A model generated the notes under the pieces. The model did no database searches. It saw only the letters and a list, made by a program, of their open reading frames with translations, and was not told the origin of the DNA. From positions 248,001 to 312,000 of the forward strand of contig NZ_BDCE01000019.1 of NCBI RefSeq assembly GCF_001613345.1: a stretch of 64,000 nt of DNA, written 5' to 3'. The DNA comes from Nocardia uniformis NBRC 13702. Its GTDB lineage: Bacteria > Actinomycetota > Actinomycetes > Mycobacteriales > Mycobacteriaceae. The position numbers were made by a program, and so were the translations under genes. How positions within the stretch are numbered: the first letter of the stretch is position 1; each line of letters starts with the position of its first letter. This document shows, one piece after another, positions 36,008 to 44,422 of this stretch.

Positions 36008-36679
36008 TCAGCCGAGGCTGAACGGCTGCCCCCACAGGGTGACAACGCTGCTCACGTTGTCGGTCTCGACCTTGACGAGCACGAACGCACGCGCCTGTGC
36101 GTAACCGGCGCATCCGCTGAGACCGATGGTCTCGTCAGCCCAGGTCACCGAGCCGTTGGTGCCCTCGAACTTGTTGCGGACCATGTGGTCCTCGTTGCCG
36201 TAGTCATCGGGGGCTTCCAGGTCGAGCACGTAGAACTTCTTGGCCTGGCCGGGGCCCAGGGACAGGTTGCCGCCGGTGGACACACCGAGGGACGCGCTGC
36301 CGCCTTCTTCCAGCGGAACGCTGCCTTCGACGCCGCCTTCCACGCCGCCACCGCCGATGTTGACCTGGCAGCCGACCACGTAGCCCGGGTAGATCTTGCC
36401 GCCGGTGTGGCCGCTTCCGGAGATCTCGACCTGGGCAGAACCACTGGTCCAGGCATTGCGGTGCAGCGGGGTGGCACCCATCGACGGGCTGATATTGGCC
36501 GACTCGCCGACCAGCTTGACCGTCACCACGGTGCCGTCGGACAGCGTCTTGGTGATTTCGCCGCCCGGCAGCGGGATGAAGGTGTCGGCATTGGCCGCAC
36601 CTGTGGCAAGCAGGCCCAGGGCCGTGGTGGCGACAGCGCCAGCACCGGCCAGCCGCGCCATGGACTTACGGATGTTCAT
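36008..36679 (-). CDS. MspA-family porin, type A copy 1
   Basis: 223 residues. The signal peptide (MNIRKSMARLAGAGAVATTA to TGAANA) precedes mature DTFIPLPGGEITKTLSDGT. Family features include SPSMGATPLHRNAW, GYVVGCQV with one Cys, LGPGQAKKFYVLDLEA and the C-terminal CAGYAQARAF. MspA proteins form octameric outer-membrane (mycomembrane) pores for small hydrophilic nutrients. Close paralogue of the gene at 37856 and more distantly related to those at 36742 and 38584. It is the second gene of a B-A pair, 62 nt downstream of its partner, and ends at a strong hairpin. Confidence 0.92.
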   Translation of the reverse strand: MNIRKSMARLAGAGAVATTALGLLATGAANADTFIPLPGGEITKTLSDGTVVTVKLVGESANISPSMGATPLHRNAWTSGSAQVEISGSGHTGGKIYPGYVVGCQVNIGGGGVEGGVEGSVPLEEGGSASLGVSTGGNLSLGPGQAKKFYVLDLEAPDDYGNEDHMVRNKFEGTNGSVTWADETIGLSGCAGYAQARAFVLVKVETDNVSSVVTLWGQPFSLG

Positions 36680-36741
36680 AATATTCCCTCAAGGGTTTTT
36701 ATTCGCTTGCGCGAGAAAGGATTTGGCGGGTCAGAACCAGA

Positions 36742-37422
36742 TCAGCCGATGCTGAACGGCATACCGTAGAGGGTCGTCTTCGAGTAGTGGTCGCCGATGA
36801 TCTCGACAACGGTGTACGACCGCGCCTGCGCGTAACCCGCGCAACCCTCGATCTGCATCTCGACGTCCTGGTACTCGACCGAGTAGACGCCCGCCTTCAG
36901 GACATCCTTACCCTCGATCTCGACCCACTTGACCTGGCCCGGGCCGAGCTGCAGGCCCATGGACGCGCCGCCGCCGAGATCACTCAGGCTGAGGCTCGCG
37001 GATATACCCGCGGAGATCGCTTCCTCGCCGATGCTGACCTGGCAGCCGACGATGTAGCCGGTGCTCAGACGCGAAGCGCCGTGGGTGGAGGAGTTATTGG
37101 AACCCGGCAGGCCCGCCGCGCCATTCCAGGGGCCGACCTCACCTTCGGGCGTGGAGACGACATCGGCGGTGGCATTACCGCTCACCCACACGGTGCGACC
37201 GGCGCCATTGGCCGACAGCGACGGTGAGACGAGCGCGCGCTCGCCGGTACGGGTGATGGTGACTTCGCCACCGGGGCTTACCTTCTGACCGTCCGGCAAC
37301 GGCACAAAGGTGTCTGCGTTTGCAGCGCCTGCCGACAGCAGGCCAACAGCGACGGCCACAGCCGCGCCGGCACCCGCAATGCGGGCACCGCTACGCAGAC
37401 CGTGGGTACGGTTCTCGCTCAT
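36742..37422 (-). CDS. MspA-family porin, type B copy 1
   Basis: 226 residues from ATG 37422 with ribosome site GAGGGGAAG; the longer in-frame extension upstream is not a signal peptide. The signal sequence ends TGAANADTF-like (SAGAANA) and mature sequence begins DTFVPLPDGQKVSPGGEV. Characteristic blocks are SNNSSTHGASRLSTGYIVGC, LGPGQVKWVEIEGK and CAGYAQARSYTVVEIIGDHY. It has type-B specific insertions absent from type A. It heads a two-gene unit with type A copy 1 and has a palindromic CRP-like site about 280 bp upstream. Confidence 0.92.
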   Translation of the reverse strand: MSENRTHGLRSGARIAGAGAAVAVAVGLLSAGAANADTFVPLPDGQKVSPGGEVTITRTGERALVSPSLSANGAGRTVWVSGNATADVVSTPEGEVGPWNGAAGLPGSNNSSTHGASRLSTGYIVGCQVSIGEEAISAGISASLSLSDLGGGASMGLQLGPGQVKWVEIEGKDVLKAGVYSVEYQDVEMQIEGCAGYAQARSYTVVEIIGDHYSKTTLYGMPFSIG

Positions 37423-37704
37423 ACTTCCCCTCATCAGGTTTCTAGCGGTCAGCCTCGGATCCCGAGGCTGAAATGGGGTCCTCTCAGGCCCAGCCCAGTT
37501 TGTCGTCTTCTTGTTGCCACTGTGTAACCAATGACAAATTTCGTCCGACAAGCGAACTCCATCACAGGAACCGGGCCAGGTTCCTGTCGAAGCGAGCGGG
37601 GAACGCCGCACCTCGAGACTGGAGAACCCACAGGTCTAACAGCCCGAAGTGGGACATTAAACACTTAGGCAATGGCTGAGCAACGTAAGGGATCATAAAG
37701 GTGA

Positions 37705-37720
37705 TGTGATCTGGATCACA
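37705..37720. promoter_or_regulatory. CRP/GlxR-type palindrome TGTGA-N6-TCACA
   Basis: TGTGATCTGGATCACA is a perfect dyad that fits the consensus of cAMP-dependent CRP (TGTGA-N6-TCACA), which is also that of actinobacterial Crp/GlxR. It lies upstream of porin pair 1 on its strand, about 283 bp before the start codon. Confidence 0.6.
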
Positions 37721-37787
37721 CTCTCCCGGATTCTCATATCACTTGATTTGCATAAGTGTTGTGAGCAGGCACGTCACGAAAACACGA

Positions 37788-37818
37788 AAAGGGCCCGGTG
37801 CTAAGCGCCGGGCCCTTT
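37788..37818 (-). terminator. Hairpin after porin pair 2
   Basis: AAAGGGCCCGG (37788-37798) pairs with CCGGGCCCTTT (37808-37818) with a 9-nt loop. It starts 38 bp past the stop of type A copy 2. The core GGGCCCGGTGC is shared with the hairpin after pair 1, as expected from block duplication. Confidence 0.8.
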
Positions 37819-37855
37819 GGTCGAGCCTTGCTATGACTCGCTACGGGAAGAAAAG

Positions 37856-38521
37856 TCAGCCGAGACTGAACGGTTGACCCCACAACGTGACAGCCGAGGA
37901 GACATTGTCGGTCTCGACCTTGACCGTCACGAAGGAGCGTGCCTGAGCGTAGCCACCGCACCCGTTCAGGTTGAGGGTCTCGTCCGCCCAAGTCACCGAA
38001 CCACTGTTACCGGAGAACTTATTGCGCACATAGTGGGACTCGCTGCCGTAGTCGTCGGCGGCCTCGAGATCGAGGACGTAGAACGCCTTCGACTGGCCGG
38101 GGCCGAGGGACAGATTGCCGCCCGCGTTCGCGCCGACACTCGGCGACGAACCGTCGTACGCCGCACCGCCGTCGACACCACCGGAGGCGCCGCCGCCGGC
38201 GATATTGACCTGGCAACCCACGACGTAGCCGGGGAAGATCTTGCCGCCGATCGCGGCACCGGAGATATCGACCTGCGCCGAGCCGGAGACCCACGCATTG
38301 CGATGCAGCGGGGTGGCACCCATCGACGGGTTGATATTGGCGGACTCACCGACCATGCGGACGGTCACCACGGTGCCGTCGGACAGGGTCTTGGTGATTT
38401 CGCCGCCCGGCAGCGGAACGAAGGTGTCGGCATTGGCGGCACCGGTGGACAGCAGACCCAGCGCCGCCGTCGCGGCGACGCCGCCACCGGCCACCCGGGC
38501 CACAGTCTTACGAATGTTCAT
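37856..38521 (-). CDS. MspA-family porin, type A copy 2
   Basis: 221 residues from ATG 38521 (MNIRKTVARVAGGGVAATA); the frame continues upstream but without a signal peptide. The mature protein begins DTFVPLPGGEITKTLSDGT, almost identical to copy 1. Differences are concentrated in the middle loop, where copy 1 has GVEGGVEGSVPLEEGG and this copy has ASGGVDGGAAYDGSSP. The C-terminus is identical in pattern (VSSAVTLWGQPFSLG). Second gene of the upstream pair. Confidence 0.92.
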   Translation of the reverse strand: MNIRKTVARVAGGGVAATAALGLLSTGAANADTFVPLPGGEITKTLSDGTVVTVRMVGESANINPSMGATPLHRNAWVSGSAQVDISGAAIGGKIFPGYVVGCQVNIAGGGASGGVDGGAAYDGSSPSVGANAGGNLSLGPGQSKAFYVLDLEAADDYGSESHYVRNKFSGNSGSVTWADETLNLNGCGGYAQARSFVTVKVETDNVSSAVTLWGQPFSLG

Positions 38522-38583
38522 GGATTTCCCTCTGGGGTCGAATTCGCTTACGCGCGAAAGAATGTGCGGATTTGAAGACCACG

Positions 38584-39255
38584 TCAGCCGAGGCTGAACG
38601 GCTGCCCGTAGAGGGTGGTCTTCGAATAGTGGTCGCCGATGATCTCGACGACGGTGTACGCACGCGCCTGTGCGTAACCCGCGCAACCCTGGATTTCGAC
38701 CGGGATGTCCTGGTATTCCACGGAGTAGCGGCCCGGCTTCAAGATGTCCTTGCCATCGAGGCCGAGGAACGTGACCTCACCGGGGCCGAGGTTCAGGCCG
38801 ATGGAGCCGCCGGCCTTGGCGCCGGTCAGGTCGATGCCGCCGGAAATGCCCGCCGAAACGGCGTTATCGGCGAGGCTCACCTGGCAGCCGACGATGTAGC
38901 CGGTACTCAGACGCGAAGCGCCGTGGGTGGAGGAGTTATTGGAACCGGGGTTGTTGGCGGCACCGTTCCAGGGGCCCACCTCACCCTCGGGGGTGGCGGT
39001 GACATCCGCGACGACATTGCCGCTGAGCCAGGCCGTACGCCCGGCGCCATTGGCGGCCAGCGACGGCGAGATGACGGCGTGCTCACCCGTACGGGTAATG
39101 GTGACGCCCGAGCTCGACTTCTGACCGTCCGGCAACGGTACGAAGGTGTCGGCATTGGCAGCGCCCGTGGACAGCAGGCCGACGGCCACGGCAGCGGCGG
39201 CGCCCACGCCCGCGATACGGGCGCCACGAATACCGCGAAGGCGGTTGTCGCTCAT
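38584..39255 (-). CDS. MspA-family porin, type B copy 2
   Basis: 223 residues from ATG 39255 with GAGGGAA upstream (the ATG four codons earlier is too close to this site). Signal peptide ends STGAANA; mature DTFVPLPDGQKSSSGVTIT. Compared with copy 1 it has shorter sequence around residue 45 and GISGGIDLTGAKAGGS in the mid loop, while STHGASRLSTGYIVGCQVS and CAGYAQARAYTVVEIIGDHY are shared. Promoter-proximal gene of pair 2; its 5' leader contains a CCCCGA-CTG-TCGGGG hairpin. Confidence 0.92.
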   Translation of the reverse strand: MSDNRLRGIRGARIAGVGAAAAVAVGLLSTGAANADTFVPLPDGQKSSSGVTITRTGEHAVISPSLAANGAGRTAWLSGNVVADVTATPEGEVGPWNGAANNPGSNNSSTHGASRLSTGYIVGCQVSLADNAVSAGISGGIDLTGAKAGGSIGLNLGPGEVTFLGLDGKDILKPGRYSVEYQDIPVEIQGCAGYAQARAYTVVEIIGDHYSKTTLYGQPFSLG

Positions 39256-39287
39256 GTGTTCCCTCATCAGGTTGTTGCGAATAACAG

Positions 39288-39302
39288 CCCCGACTGTCGG
39301 GG
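39288..39302. promoter_or_regulatory. Short hairpin in the leader of porin pair 2
   Basis: CCCCGA and TCGGGG pair around a 3-nt loop, 33-47 bp upstream of the start codon. It could stabilise or regulate the 5' untranslated leader if transcription starts further upstream. There is no sign of it upstream of pair 1. Confidence 0.3.
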
Positions 39303-39458
39303 TTGCGCGGGCCTCCCGAGGACGGACTTTGCATACCGGCTACATGCCAGCACCTCATCCAAAGCCGTGAAAGTCCTGAGAATTGCGGACCCGCCGCCGA
39401 CAATAACTGTTACAGCAATCACTTAGCAACAACCGCCGTAATGACGTGAAAACCAGCG

Positions 39459-39503
39459 ACACCCCGTCATTGCGGCGCGCTTTCGGCCGGGATGACGGGG
39501 TGT
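39459..39503. terminator. Hairpin ending the mpr operon; short copy of the dispersed palindrome
   Basis: ACACCCCGTCAT (39459-39470) pairs exactly with ATGACGGGGTGT (39492-39503). The 21-nt loop TGCGGCGCGCTTTCGGCCGGG repeats the inner part of the palindromic element at 34491 and 63814 in degenerate form. It starts 51 bp past the stop of the leftward operon (39554), so it can act as its terminator. The 298-bp gap 39256-39553 otherwise holds only the porin promoter region. Confidence 0.65.
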
Positions 39504-39553
39504 GCGGATCGAAATGACGTGGGTCTGATGTGCCGGTACTGGCGCACCACGTC

Positions 39554-39928
39554 TCAACCGTGATGAGGCGGCTTCTGAGCGCGGAGCCAGGCTTCCGACG
39601 ACGTACCCGACTGCGGTTCGGGGGTGCGCTCGTCCGTGGTCGTCGACGGCAACGTATCGCCGAATACACGCGCCAACAGCGCCAGCTCAGCGGCCGAGCG
39701 CTTCTTCTTCGCCCCCGGAGCAGCGGGCGCACCCGGGCTCGCAGCCCCCGAGGTGGCGGACGCATGCGGCTTCTTCGACGCCGAGGTGGCGGATACGCCC
39801 GGATCCGGCGCATCCCCCGTGGACGCACGAGGCCCCGCCCGGCCATCGGCCGCGGCGGATTTCTCCTCCGCGGCGGATTTCTTTGCCGGACGGGGCTGCT
39901 CGGAGTCGCGTTCCGATTCGGACGTCAT
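39554..39928 (-). CDS. Small hypothetical protein at the end of the mpr operon
   Basis: 124 residues. The first 75 are Ala/Lys/Ser/Pro-rich and probably disordered. The conserved C-terminal part is ELALLARVFGDTLPSTTTDE, then WLRAQKPPHH. This C-terminal signature occurs in a family encoded after moaB2 in Nocardia/Rhodococcus relatives; its function is unknown. The ATG overlaps the moaB2 stop (ATGA), so it is translationally coupled. No TM or signal peptide. Confidence 0.65.
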   Translation of the reverse strand: MTSESERDSEQPRPAKKSAAEEKSAAADGRAGPRASTGDAPDPGVSATSASKKPHASATSGAASPGAPAAPGAKKKRSAAELALLARVFGDTLPSTTTDERTPEPQSGTSSEAWLRAQKPPHHG

Positions 39929-40542
39929 TCCGCCAAACCGGAGAGCTGTTCGATAACGCGGCTGGCGAGCGGGCCGAGGGTGGCCATGCCGTCGCGAACG
40001 GCGGCCCGGCTGGCAGGCAGGTTCACCACCAGGGTGCTGCCCGAGATGCCCGCCAGACCACGGGACAGGCCCGCGTCGACCGATCCGGAGTGCAGGCCGG
40101 AAGCGCGCAGCGCCTCGCTGATACCCGGCAGTTCCCGATCGAGCACATCCGAGGTGGCCTCGGGGGTGACGTCACGCGGTGACATACCGGTACCGCCCAC
40201 CGAGATCACCAGGTCGACGCCGCCGATCACGGCGGTATTGAGGGCATTGCGGATTTCGACCTCATCGGCCTGCACCGATACCGAGGCGTCGACCAGGAAC
40301 CCGGCCTCGGTGAGTAGTTCGGTCACCAGCGGACCGAGTGAGTCCACGCCGCCATGCGCGGTTCGGTCGTCGACGACCACGACAAGAGCTCGGCCGGCCA
40401 CAGCCGCATCGATTTCCATGGTGCTCACCGTAGCGTCCTTGTCCGACAACGGCTCCCATCCCCCGGTCGAGGTGCTCCGTTCCGCGAGTACGGTGACCGG
40501 TCGAGTTCGGTGCTGATTCATTCGAGTTCCGTTCTGGCTCAT
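39925..40542 (-). CDS. moaB2: MogA/MoaB-family molybdenum cofactor protein
   Basis: 205 residues with the MoCF-binding fold: ALVVVVDDRTAHGG, VISVGGTGMSPRDVTPEA and LDRELPGISEALRASG. The GGTGMSPRD motif binds molybdopterin. The protein would adenylylate or chaperone molybdopterin in cofactor synthesis. ATG 40542 overlaps the htrA stop (ATGA), supporting this start; the fold itself begins near residue 45, so an internal start at 40419 is also possible. Gene order mprA-mprB-pepD-moaB2 equals Rv0981-Rv0984. Confidence 0.88.
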   Translation of the reverse strand: MSQNGTRMNQHRTRPVTVLAERSTSTGGWEPLSDKDATVSTMEIDAAVAGRALVVVVDDRTAHGGVDSLGPLVTELLTEAGFLVDASVSVQADEVEIRNALNTAVIGGVDLVISVGGTGMSPRDVTPEATSDVLDRELPGISEALRASGLHSGSVDAGLSRGLAGISGSTLVVNLPASRAAVRDGMATLGPLASRVIEQLSGLAE

Positions 40543-42164
40543 CGTCCGCCCTCAACCACGGCCTCACCGAGGGTGACTTCGACGGTCTTCGAATTATTGC
40601 CCTGCTCATCGGTATAGGTGATCTTCACCTTGTCGCCGGGACGATGCGAGCGCACCGCGGCGATCAGGGCATTACCGGAATCGACGACCTGATCGTCGAG
40701 CTTGGTGATGACCGCGCCATTCGGAATGCCCGCCTTGGCGGCCGGGCCGTCCGGGGTCACCTCGAGCACGCGCGCGCCGTTCACATCGTCGCGCGCACGC
40801 ACCTTGATGCCGATCTGGGCGTAGGTGGCCTTACCGGTCTTGATCAGTTCATCCGCCACGCGGCGCGCCTGATCGACCGGAATCGCGAAACCGAGGCCGA
40901 TGGAACCGCTCTGGCCGCCGGGTTCCGAAACACCCATGGTGGCGATGGCGGTATTGATCCCGATCAACTTGCCGTTCATATCGACCAGCGCGCCACCGGA
41001 GTTGCCCGGGTTGATGGCCGCGTCGGTCTGAATGGCGTCGATGACCGTACCCGTCGAGCCGGGTTCGCCACTTGTCGACACCGGGCGGTTGAGCGCCGAG
41101 ACGATACCGGTGGTGACGGTGCCGGCCAGGCCGAGCGGCGAACCGACGGCGACCACCGACTGACCCACCTGCAGATTGTCCGAGCTACCGAGTTCGATCG
41201 GTGTCAGGCCCTGCTTACCGGTCACCTTGATGACCGCGAGATCCGAGATGGGGTCGGTGCCGACCAGGGTGGCCGGTGCGGTGGACCCGTCACTGAACGC
41301 CACATCGATCTCGGCATTCGGCCCCGCACCGCTGACCACGTGGTTATTGGTGAGGATGAGTCCGTCGCTGGACAGCACCACACCGGAGCCCTCCCCCTCG
41401 GCCCGCGCACCCGCCACCCGGATCATGACCACGCTCGGCACCACCTTCTGCGCCACCGCCTGCACCGAACCGGCGGGGGCGTTGGCGACGGTGGAGACCT
41501 GGTCGCGCGGCGCGTCGAGCGCATTGGTGATCGCGGGTCGACTGCCGGAGTCCCGGGTCGCCATCGATCCGACCGCACCGCCGATACCACCGCTGACCAA
41601 GGCCAGCGCCAGCGCGCCCGCTACCACGGCGGTACGTCGGCTGCGCTGCGGCGCGGGCGCAGCCGCGTAGCCGGGCTGACCGGACGCACCGGGTCCCGTG
41701 TAGTGCGGCGCGGTGTACTGCTGGCCGGTCTGGAACCCACCGGACTGGAAGCTGCCGGTCTGGAAGCCACCCGGCTGGGACGGATACCCCGGGCGCGAAT
41801 CACCGCGGGGGAATTCCGCGGTGGCCGACGGATCATGGGTGCCGCCCGGCCCCGCCGCGGCGTACGGCTGCGCGCCGTGGCCGTAGTGGGCGCCCGCACC
41901 CCCGAAAGGGCCGGGGCCGCCGTAGGACTGGGGAGCGTGCTCGCCGTAGGACTGCCCGCCCTGGCCGCCGGATCGCGCTGAGCCGCCCTGGGGCGCCGCG
42001 GTGCCGCCGTGGAGCTCGGTGCCGTCGTGCGGACGGCCACCGGCGCCGTAAGGCTGACCGCTGCCGCTGTGGGGCTGGGCGGTCTGGTCGTTGCCGGGCA
42101 CCGCGGCCGGGCCGCTGTGCGCATCGGGCTGATCGCCGTGCGCGCCCTTGGAATCCTCGGTCAT
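40539..42164 (-). CDS. pepD: HtrA/PepD-type serine protease with PDZ domain
   Basis: 541 residues. The cytoplasmic N-terminus (1-175) is Gly/Gln/Pro/Tyr-rich; one TM helix lies at 177-200. The trypsin-like domain carries His275 (LTNNHVVSG), Asp308 (DPISDLAVI) and Ser389 (NPGNSGGALVD). A PDZ domain covers about 440-541 (GARVLEVTPDGPAAKAGI). HtrA proteases degrade or refold damaged envelope proteins. In mycobacteria PepD is controlled by MprAB. It has an 8-3-8 direct repeat 46 bp upstream of the start and overlaps moaB2 by four bases. The Gly/Tyr tail is longer than in Mycobacterium. Confidence 0.93.
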   Translation of the reverse strand: MTEDSKGAHGDQPDAHSGPAAVPGNDQTAQPHSGSGQPYGAGGRPHDGTELHGGTAAPQGGSARSGGQGGQSYGEHAPQSYGGPGPFGGAGAHYGHGAQPYAAAGPGGTHDPSATAEFPRGDSRPGYPSQPGGFQTGSFQSGGFQTGQQYTAPHYTGPGASGQPGYAAAPAPQRSRRTAVVAGALALALVSGGIGGAVGSMATRDSGSRPAITNALDAPRDQVSTVANAPAGSVQAVAQKVVPSVVMIRVAGARAEGEGSGVVLSSDGLILTNNHVVSGAGPNAEIDVAFSDGSTAPATLVGTDPISDLAVIKVTGKQGLTPIELGSSDNLQVGQSVVAVGSPLGLAGTVTTGIVSALNRPVSTSGEPGSTGTVIDAIQTDAAINPGNSGGALVDMNGKLIGINTAIATMGVSEPGGQSGSIGLGFAIPVDQARRVADELIKTGKATYAQIGIKVRARDDVNGARVLEVTPDGPAAKAGIPNGAVITKLDDQVVDSGNALIAAVRSHRPGDKVKITYTDEQGNNSKTVEVTLGEAVVEGGR

Positions 42165-42209
42165 ATCTCTCGTTTCTCCCTCGAGTCTGACGACCAGCCT
42201 GATGACAAC

Positions 42210-42228
42210 GACTGAGAGCGGACTGAGA
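42210..42228 (-). promoter_or_regulatory. MprA-type box upstream of pepD
   Basis: Two exact GACTGAGA repeats on the plus strand separated by GCG. The MprA box of mycobacteria is known as two 8-bp direct repeats with a 3-nt spacer. The identical arrangement occurs upstream of mprA (44444-44462). Confidence 0.65.
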
Positions 42229-42272
42229 CCGTCCTTGCATTTCGATACGAGTTCCAGCGCGACGGTACGAGA

Positions 42273-43730
42273 TCAGTGCGAGACAGTCGGTGATGCGCCT
42301 TCTCCAGGAAGAACGATACGGATCAGCGCGCCGCCACGGTCGGAACGGTCGATGCTGATGGTGCCGCCGTGTTTGGTCACCACCTGTTTCACGATGGCCA
42401 GGCCGAGTCCGGAACCGGGCATGGATCGCGAGGCAGTGGTCCGGTAGAAGCGTTCGAACACCAGCTCCCGTTCGGCGGGCGGAATACCCGGCCCGGCATC
42501 ATCGACGATGAATTCCACCAGCCCGCGCCCGTTCTCGGCCATCCGGACGAAGACCTTCGCCCCGGCCGGGCTCCATTTGGCGGCATTGTCGAGCACATTG
42601 AGCAGGGCGCGCTCCAACCCTGGCTCATCGCCGTAGACCACCCAGGACCGCAACTCCGCGTCGAATTCGATTCCGGTGCGCCGCCGCCGCACTCGTTCCA
42701 GCGCGCGTTCGGCGACATCGCCGATATCGACCTGCTCGTAGACGGTCTCCGGGGCGTCCTCGCGCGCCAGGTCCACCAGATCACCCACCAGCGTGGACAA
42801 TTCCTCGATCTGCGCCATCACGTCATTGCGCAGCTCGGCCATATCCTCGTCCGGAATGCGTGGCGCGCCCGGGCGACTGGAGGCGATGAGCAGTTCGGCG
42901 TTGGTGCGCAACGAGGTGAGCGGCGTTTTGAGTTCGTGCCCGGCGTCGGACACCAATCTTCGCTGCCGCTCCCGGGATTCGCCCAACGCCCGCAGCATGG
43001 TGTTGAAACTCTCGGTGAGCCTGGCGAGTTCGTCGTCTCCGGTGACCGGAATCGGGGTGAGGTCGTCGGTGCGGGCAATACGTTCGGTGGCCGAGGTTAG
43101 TCGCGCGACGGGGCGCAAACCGGTGCGCGCCACCGCGGTTCCGGCCGCCGCCGCCAGCACCACGCCACAGCCGCCGACCACGAACAGCAGCAGGGCCAGC
43201 CGGTCGAGCACCTCGCGGGTGGGTTGCAGCCGCTGCGAAACCACCAGGGTGGAGCCGGAATTGGTGCGCCGAGCGAGGACTCGCTGATTGTCGACGGTAT
43301 GCAGTGAGAAGGCGAGTTCACCGTGCGCCACGGCCTGCTCCTGGCTGCCGATGGGCGGTTTCGTGGATTGCGGCGGCAGGTACGGCGACCCATCCGGGAA
43401 AATCAGCGCCACACCGACATCGGTGGAGTACAGGCCCGCCAGCACGATCGACTGGAAGCCGAGGCTGTCGAAGTTGTTGTCGATCATCAGCGAAGCCCGC
43501 GCGCGCAGTTGCGCATCCACGTCGGCGTACAGCGAACGCGCCACCATGGCATAGGCGGCGATGGAGGTCACGGCGACCGCGACGGCCACCAGTGACGCCG
43601 CCAGCAGCGTCACTCGCCAACGCAGCGATACGGTCCGCGTCAGCGGCATCGGCGGGCGCAGCTCCGCCGACTCCGTACGTCCGATTCCAGCGACCTCCGG
43701 TCGCCTCGGCACGGTTCTACCCACGAGCAC
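42273..43730 (-). CDS. mprB: Two-component sensor histidine kinase MprB
   Basis: 485 residues. TM1 is about 40-62 and TM2 about 178-201, enclosing a 115-residue extracellular sensor. HAMP follows, then the DHp with His265 (SDAGHELKTPLTSLR), N-box ALLNVLDNAAKWSP and G-boxes DAGPGIPP and GSGLGLAIVKQ. It phosphorylates MprA under envelope stress. Its gene lies 5 bp after mprA; a start at 43730 leaves 28 extra residues, and MPLTRTVSLRW at 43649 is an alternative. In mycobacteria the extracellular part senses unfolded protein through DnaK. Confidence 0.92.
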   Translation of the reverse strand: MLVGRTVPRRPEVAGIGRTESAELRPPMPLTRTVSLRWRVTLLAASLVAVAVAVTSIAAYAMVARSLYADVDAQLRARASLMIDNNFDSLGFQSIVLAGLYSTDVGVALIFPDGSPYLPPQSTKPPIGSQEQAVAHGELAFSLHTVDNQRVLARRTNSGSTLVVSQRLQPTREVLDRLALLLFVVGGCGVVLAAAAGTAVARTGLRPVARLTSATERIARTDDLTPIPVTGDDELARLTESFNTMLRALGESRERQRRLVSDAGHELKTPLTSLRTNAELLIASSRPGAPRIPDEDMAELRNDVMAQIEELSTLVGDLVDLAREDAPETVYEQVDIGDVAERALERVRRRRTGIEFDAELRSWVVYGDEPGLERALLNVLDNAAKWSPAGAKVFVRMAENGRGLVEFIVDDAGPGIPPAERELVFERFYRTTASRSMPGSGLGLAIVKQVVTKHGGTISIDRSDRGGALIRIVLPGEGASPTVSH

Positions 43731-43735
43731 GGCTC

Positions 43736-44422
43736 CTACGGAGGGGTTTCACGCAGCACATATCCGACGCCGCGCACGGTGTGGATGAGCCGCGGTTCAC
43801 CGTCGGCCTCGGTTTTGCGGCGCAGATATCCGATGTACACCTCGAGCGCGTTGCCGGAGGTGGGAAAGTCGTAGCCCCATACCTCTTCCAGGATCCGACT
43901 GCGGGTGAGTACCCGGCGCGGATTCGCCATCAACATTTCCAGTAGCGAGAATTCGGTGCGGGTGAGGCTGATCTGTCGCTCGCCGCGCCAAATCTCCCGG
44001 GTTACCGGATCCAGCGACAGATCAGCGAACGTCATGGTCTCCGAGGATTCCATCTGATCGGTGGTGGTGCGCCGCAATAAAGCCCGTAGTCGAGCCAGCA
44101 GCTCCTCGAGCGCGAAGGGTTTGGGCAGGTAGTCGTCCGCACCCGCATCCAGACCGGAGACCCGTTCGGATACCGAATCCCGGGCCGTCAGTACCAGAAT
44201 CGGCAGATCGTCACCGGTGCTGCGCAGGCGGCGGCACACTTCGAGCCCGTCCAGCCGCGGCATCATCACATCCAGCACCAGGGCGTCCGGGCGCTGACCG
44301 ACCACCTTCTCGAGGGCGTCGACACCGTCGACGGCGAGGTCGACGGTGTAACCATTGAAGGTCAGTGAACGCCGCAGCGATTCACGAACCGCGCGGTCGT
44401 CATCGACTACCAGAATGCGCAT
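43736..44422 (-). CDS. mprA: Two-component response regulator MprA
   Basis: 228 residues of the OmpR class. The receiver has the acidic pocket VDDD near residues 6-9, phospho-acceptor Asp51 ([12 protein letters not shown]), Thr and Lys101-type residues ([17 protein letters not shown]). The winged-helix DNA-binding domain ends with [12 protein letters not shown]. It activates envelope-stress genes including its own operon and pepD. The start codon lies 22 bp downstream of an 8-3-8 direct repeat that matches the MprA-box layout. Confidence 0.94.
   Translation of the reverse strand: MRILVVDDDRAVRESLRRSLTFNGYTVDLAVDGVDALEKVVGQRPDALVLDVMMPRLDGLEVCRRLRSTGDDLPILVLTARDSVSERVSGLDAGADDYLPKPFALEELLARLRALLRRTTTDQMESSETMTFADLSLDPVTREIWRGERQISLTRTEFSLLEMLMANPRRVLTRSRILEEVWGYDFPTSGNALEVYIGYLRRKTEADGEPRLIHTVRGVGYVLRETPP

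Larger units (their letters stand above)
37423..37855. other. Region between the two porin pairs
   Basis: 433 bp without a gene. From right to left it holds the terminator of pair 2 (37788-37818), an AT-rich stretch with the CRP-like palindrome (37705-37720), and the leader of pair 1. It is the likely promoter region of pair 1. Confidence 0.6.
36008..39255 (-). repeat. Tandem duplication of a porin gene pair (unit 1 36008-37422, unit 2 37856-39255)
   Basis: Each unit is B-then-A in the direction of transcription, with exactly 62 nt between B stop-side and A start in both units, and each ends in a GGGCCCGG hairpin. A1 resembles A2, and B1 resembles B2, more than A resembles B. This shows the pair was duplicated as a block. 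Confidence 0.85.
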
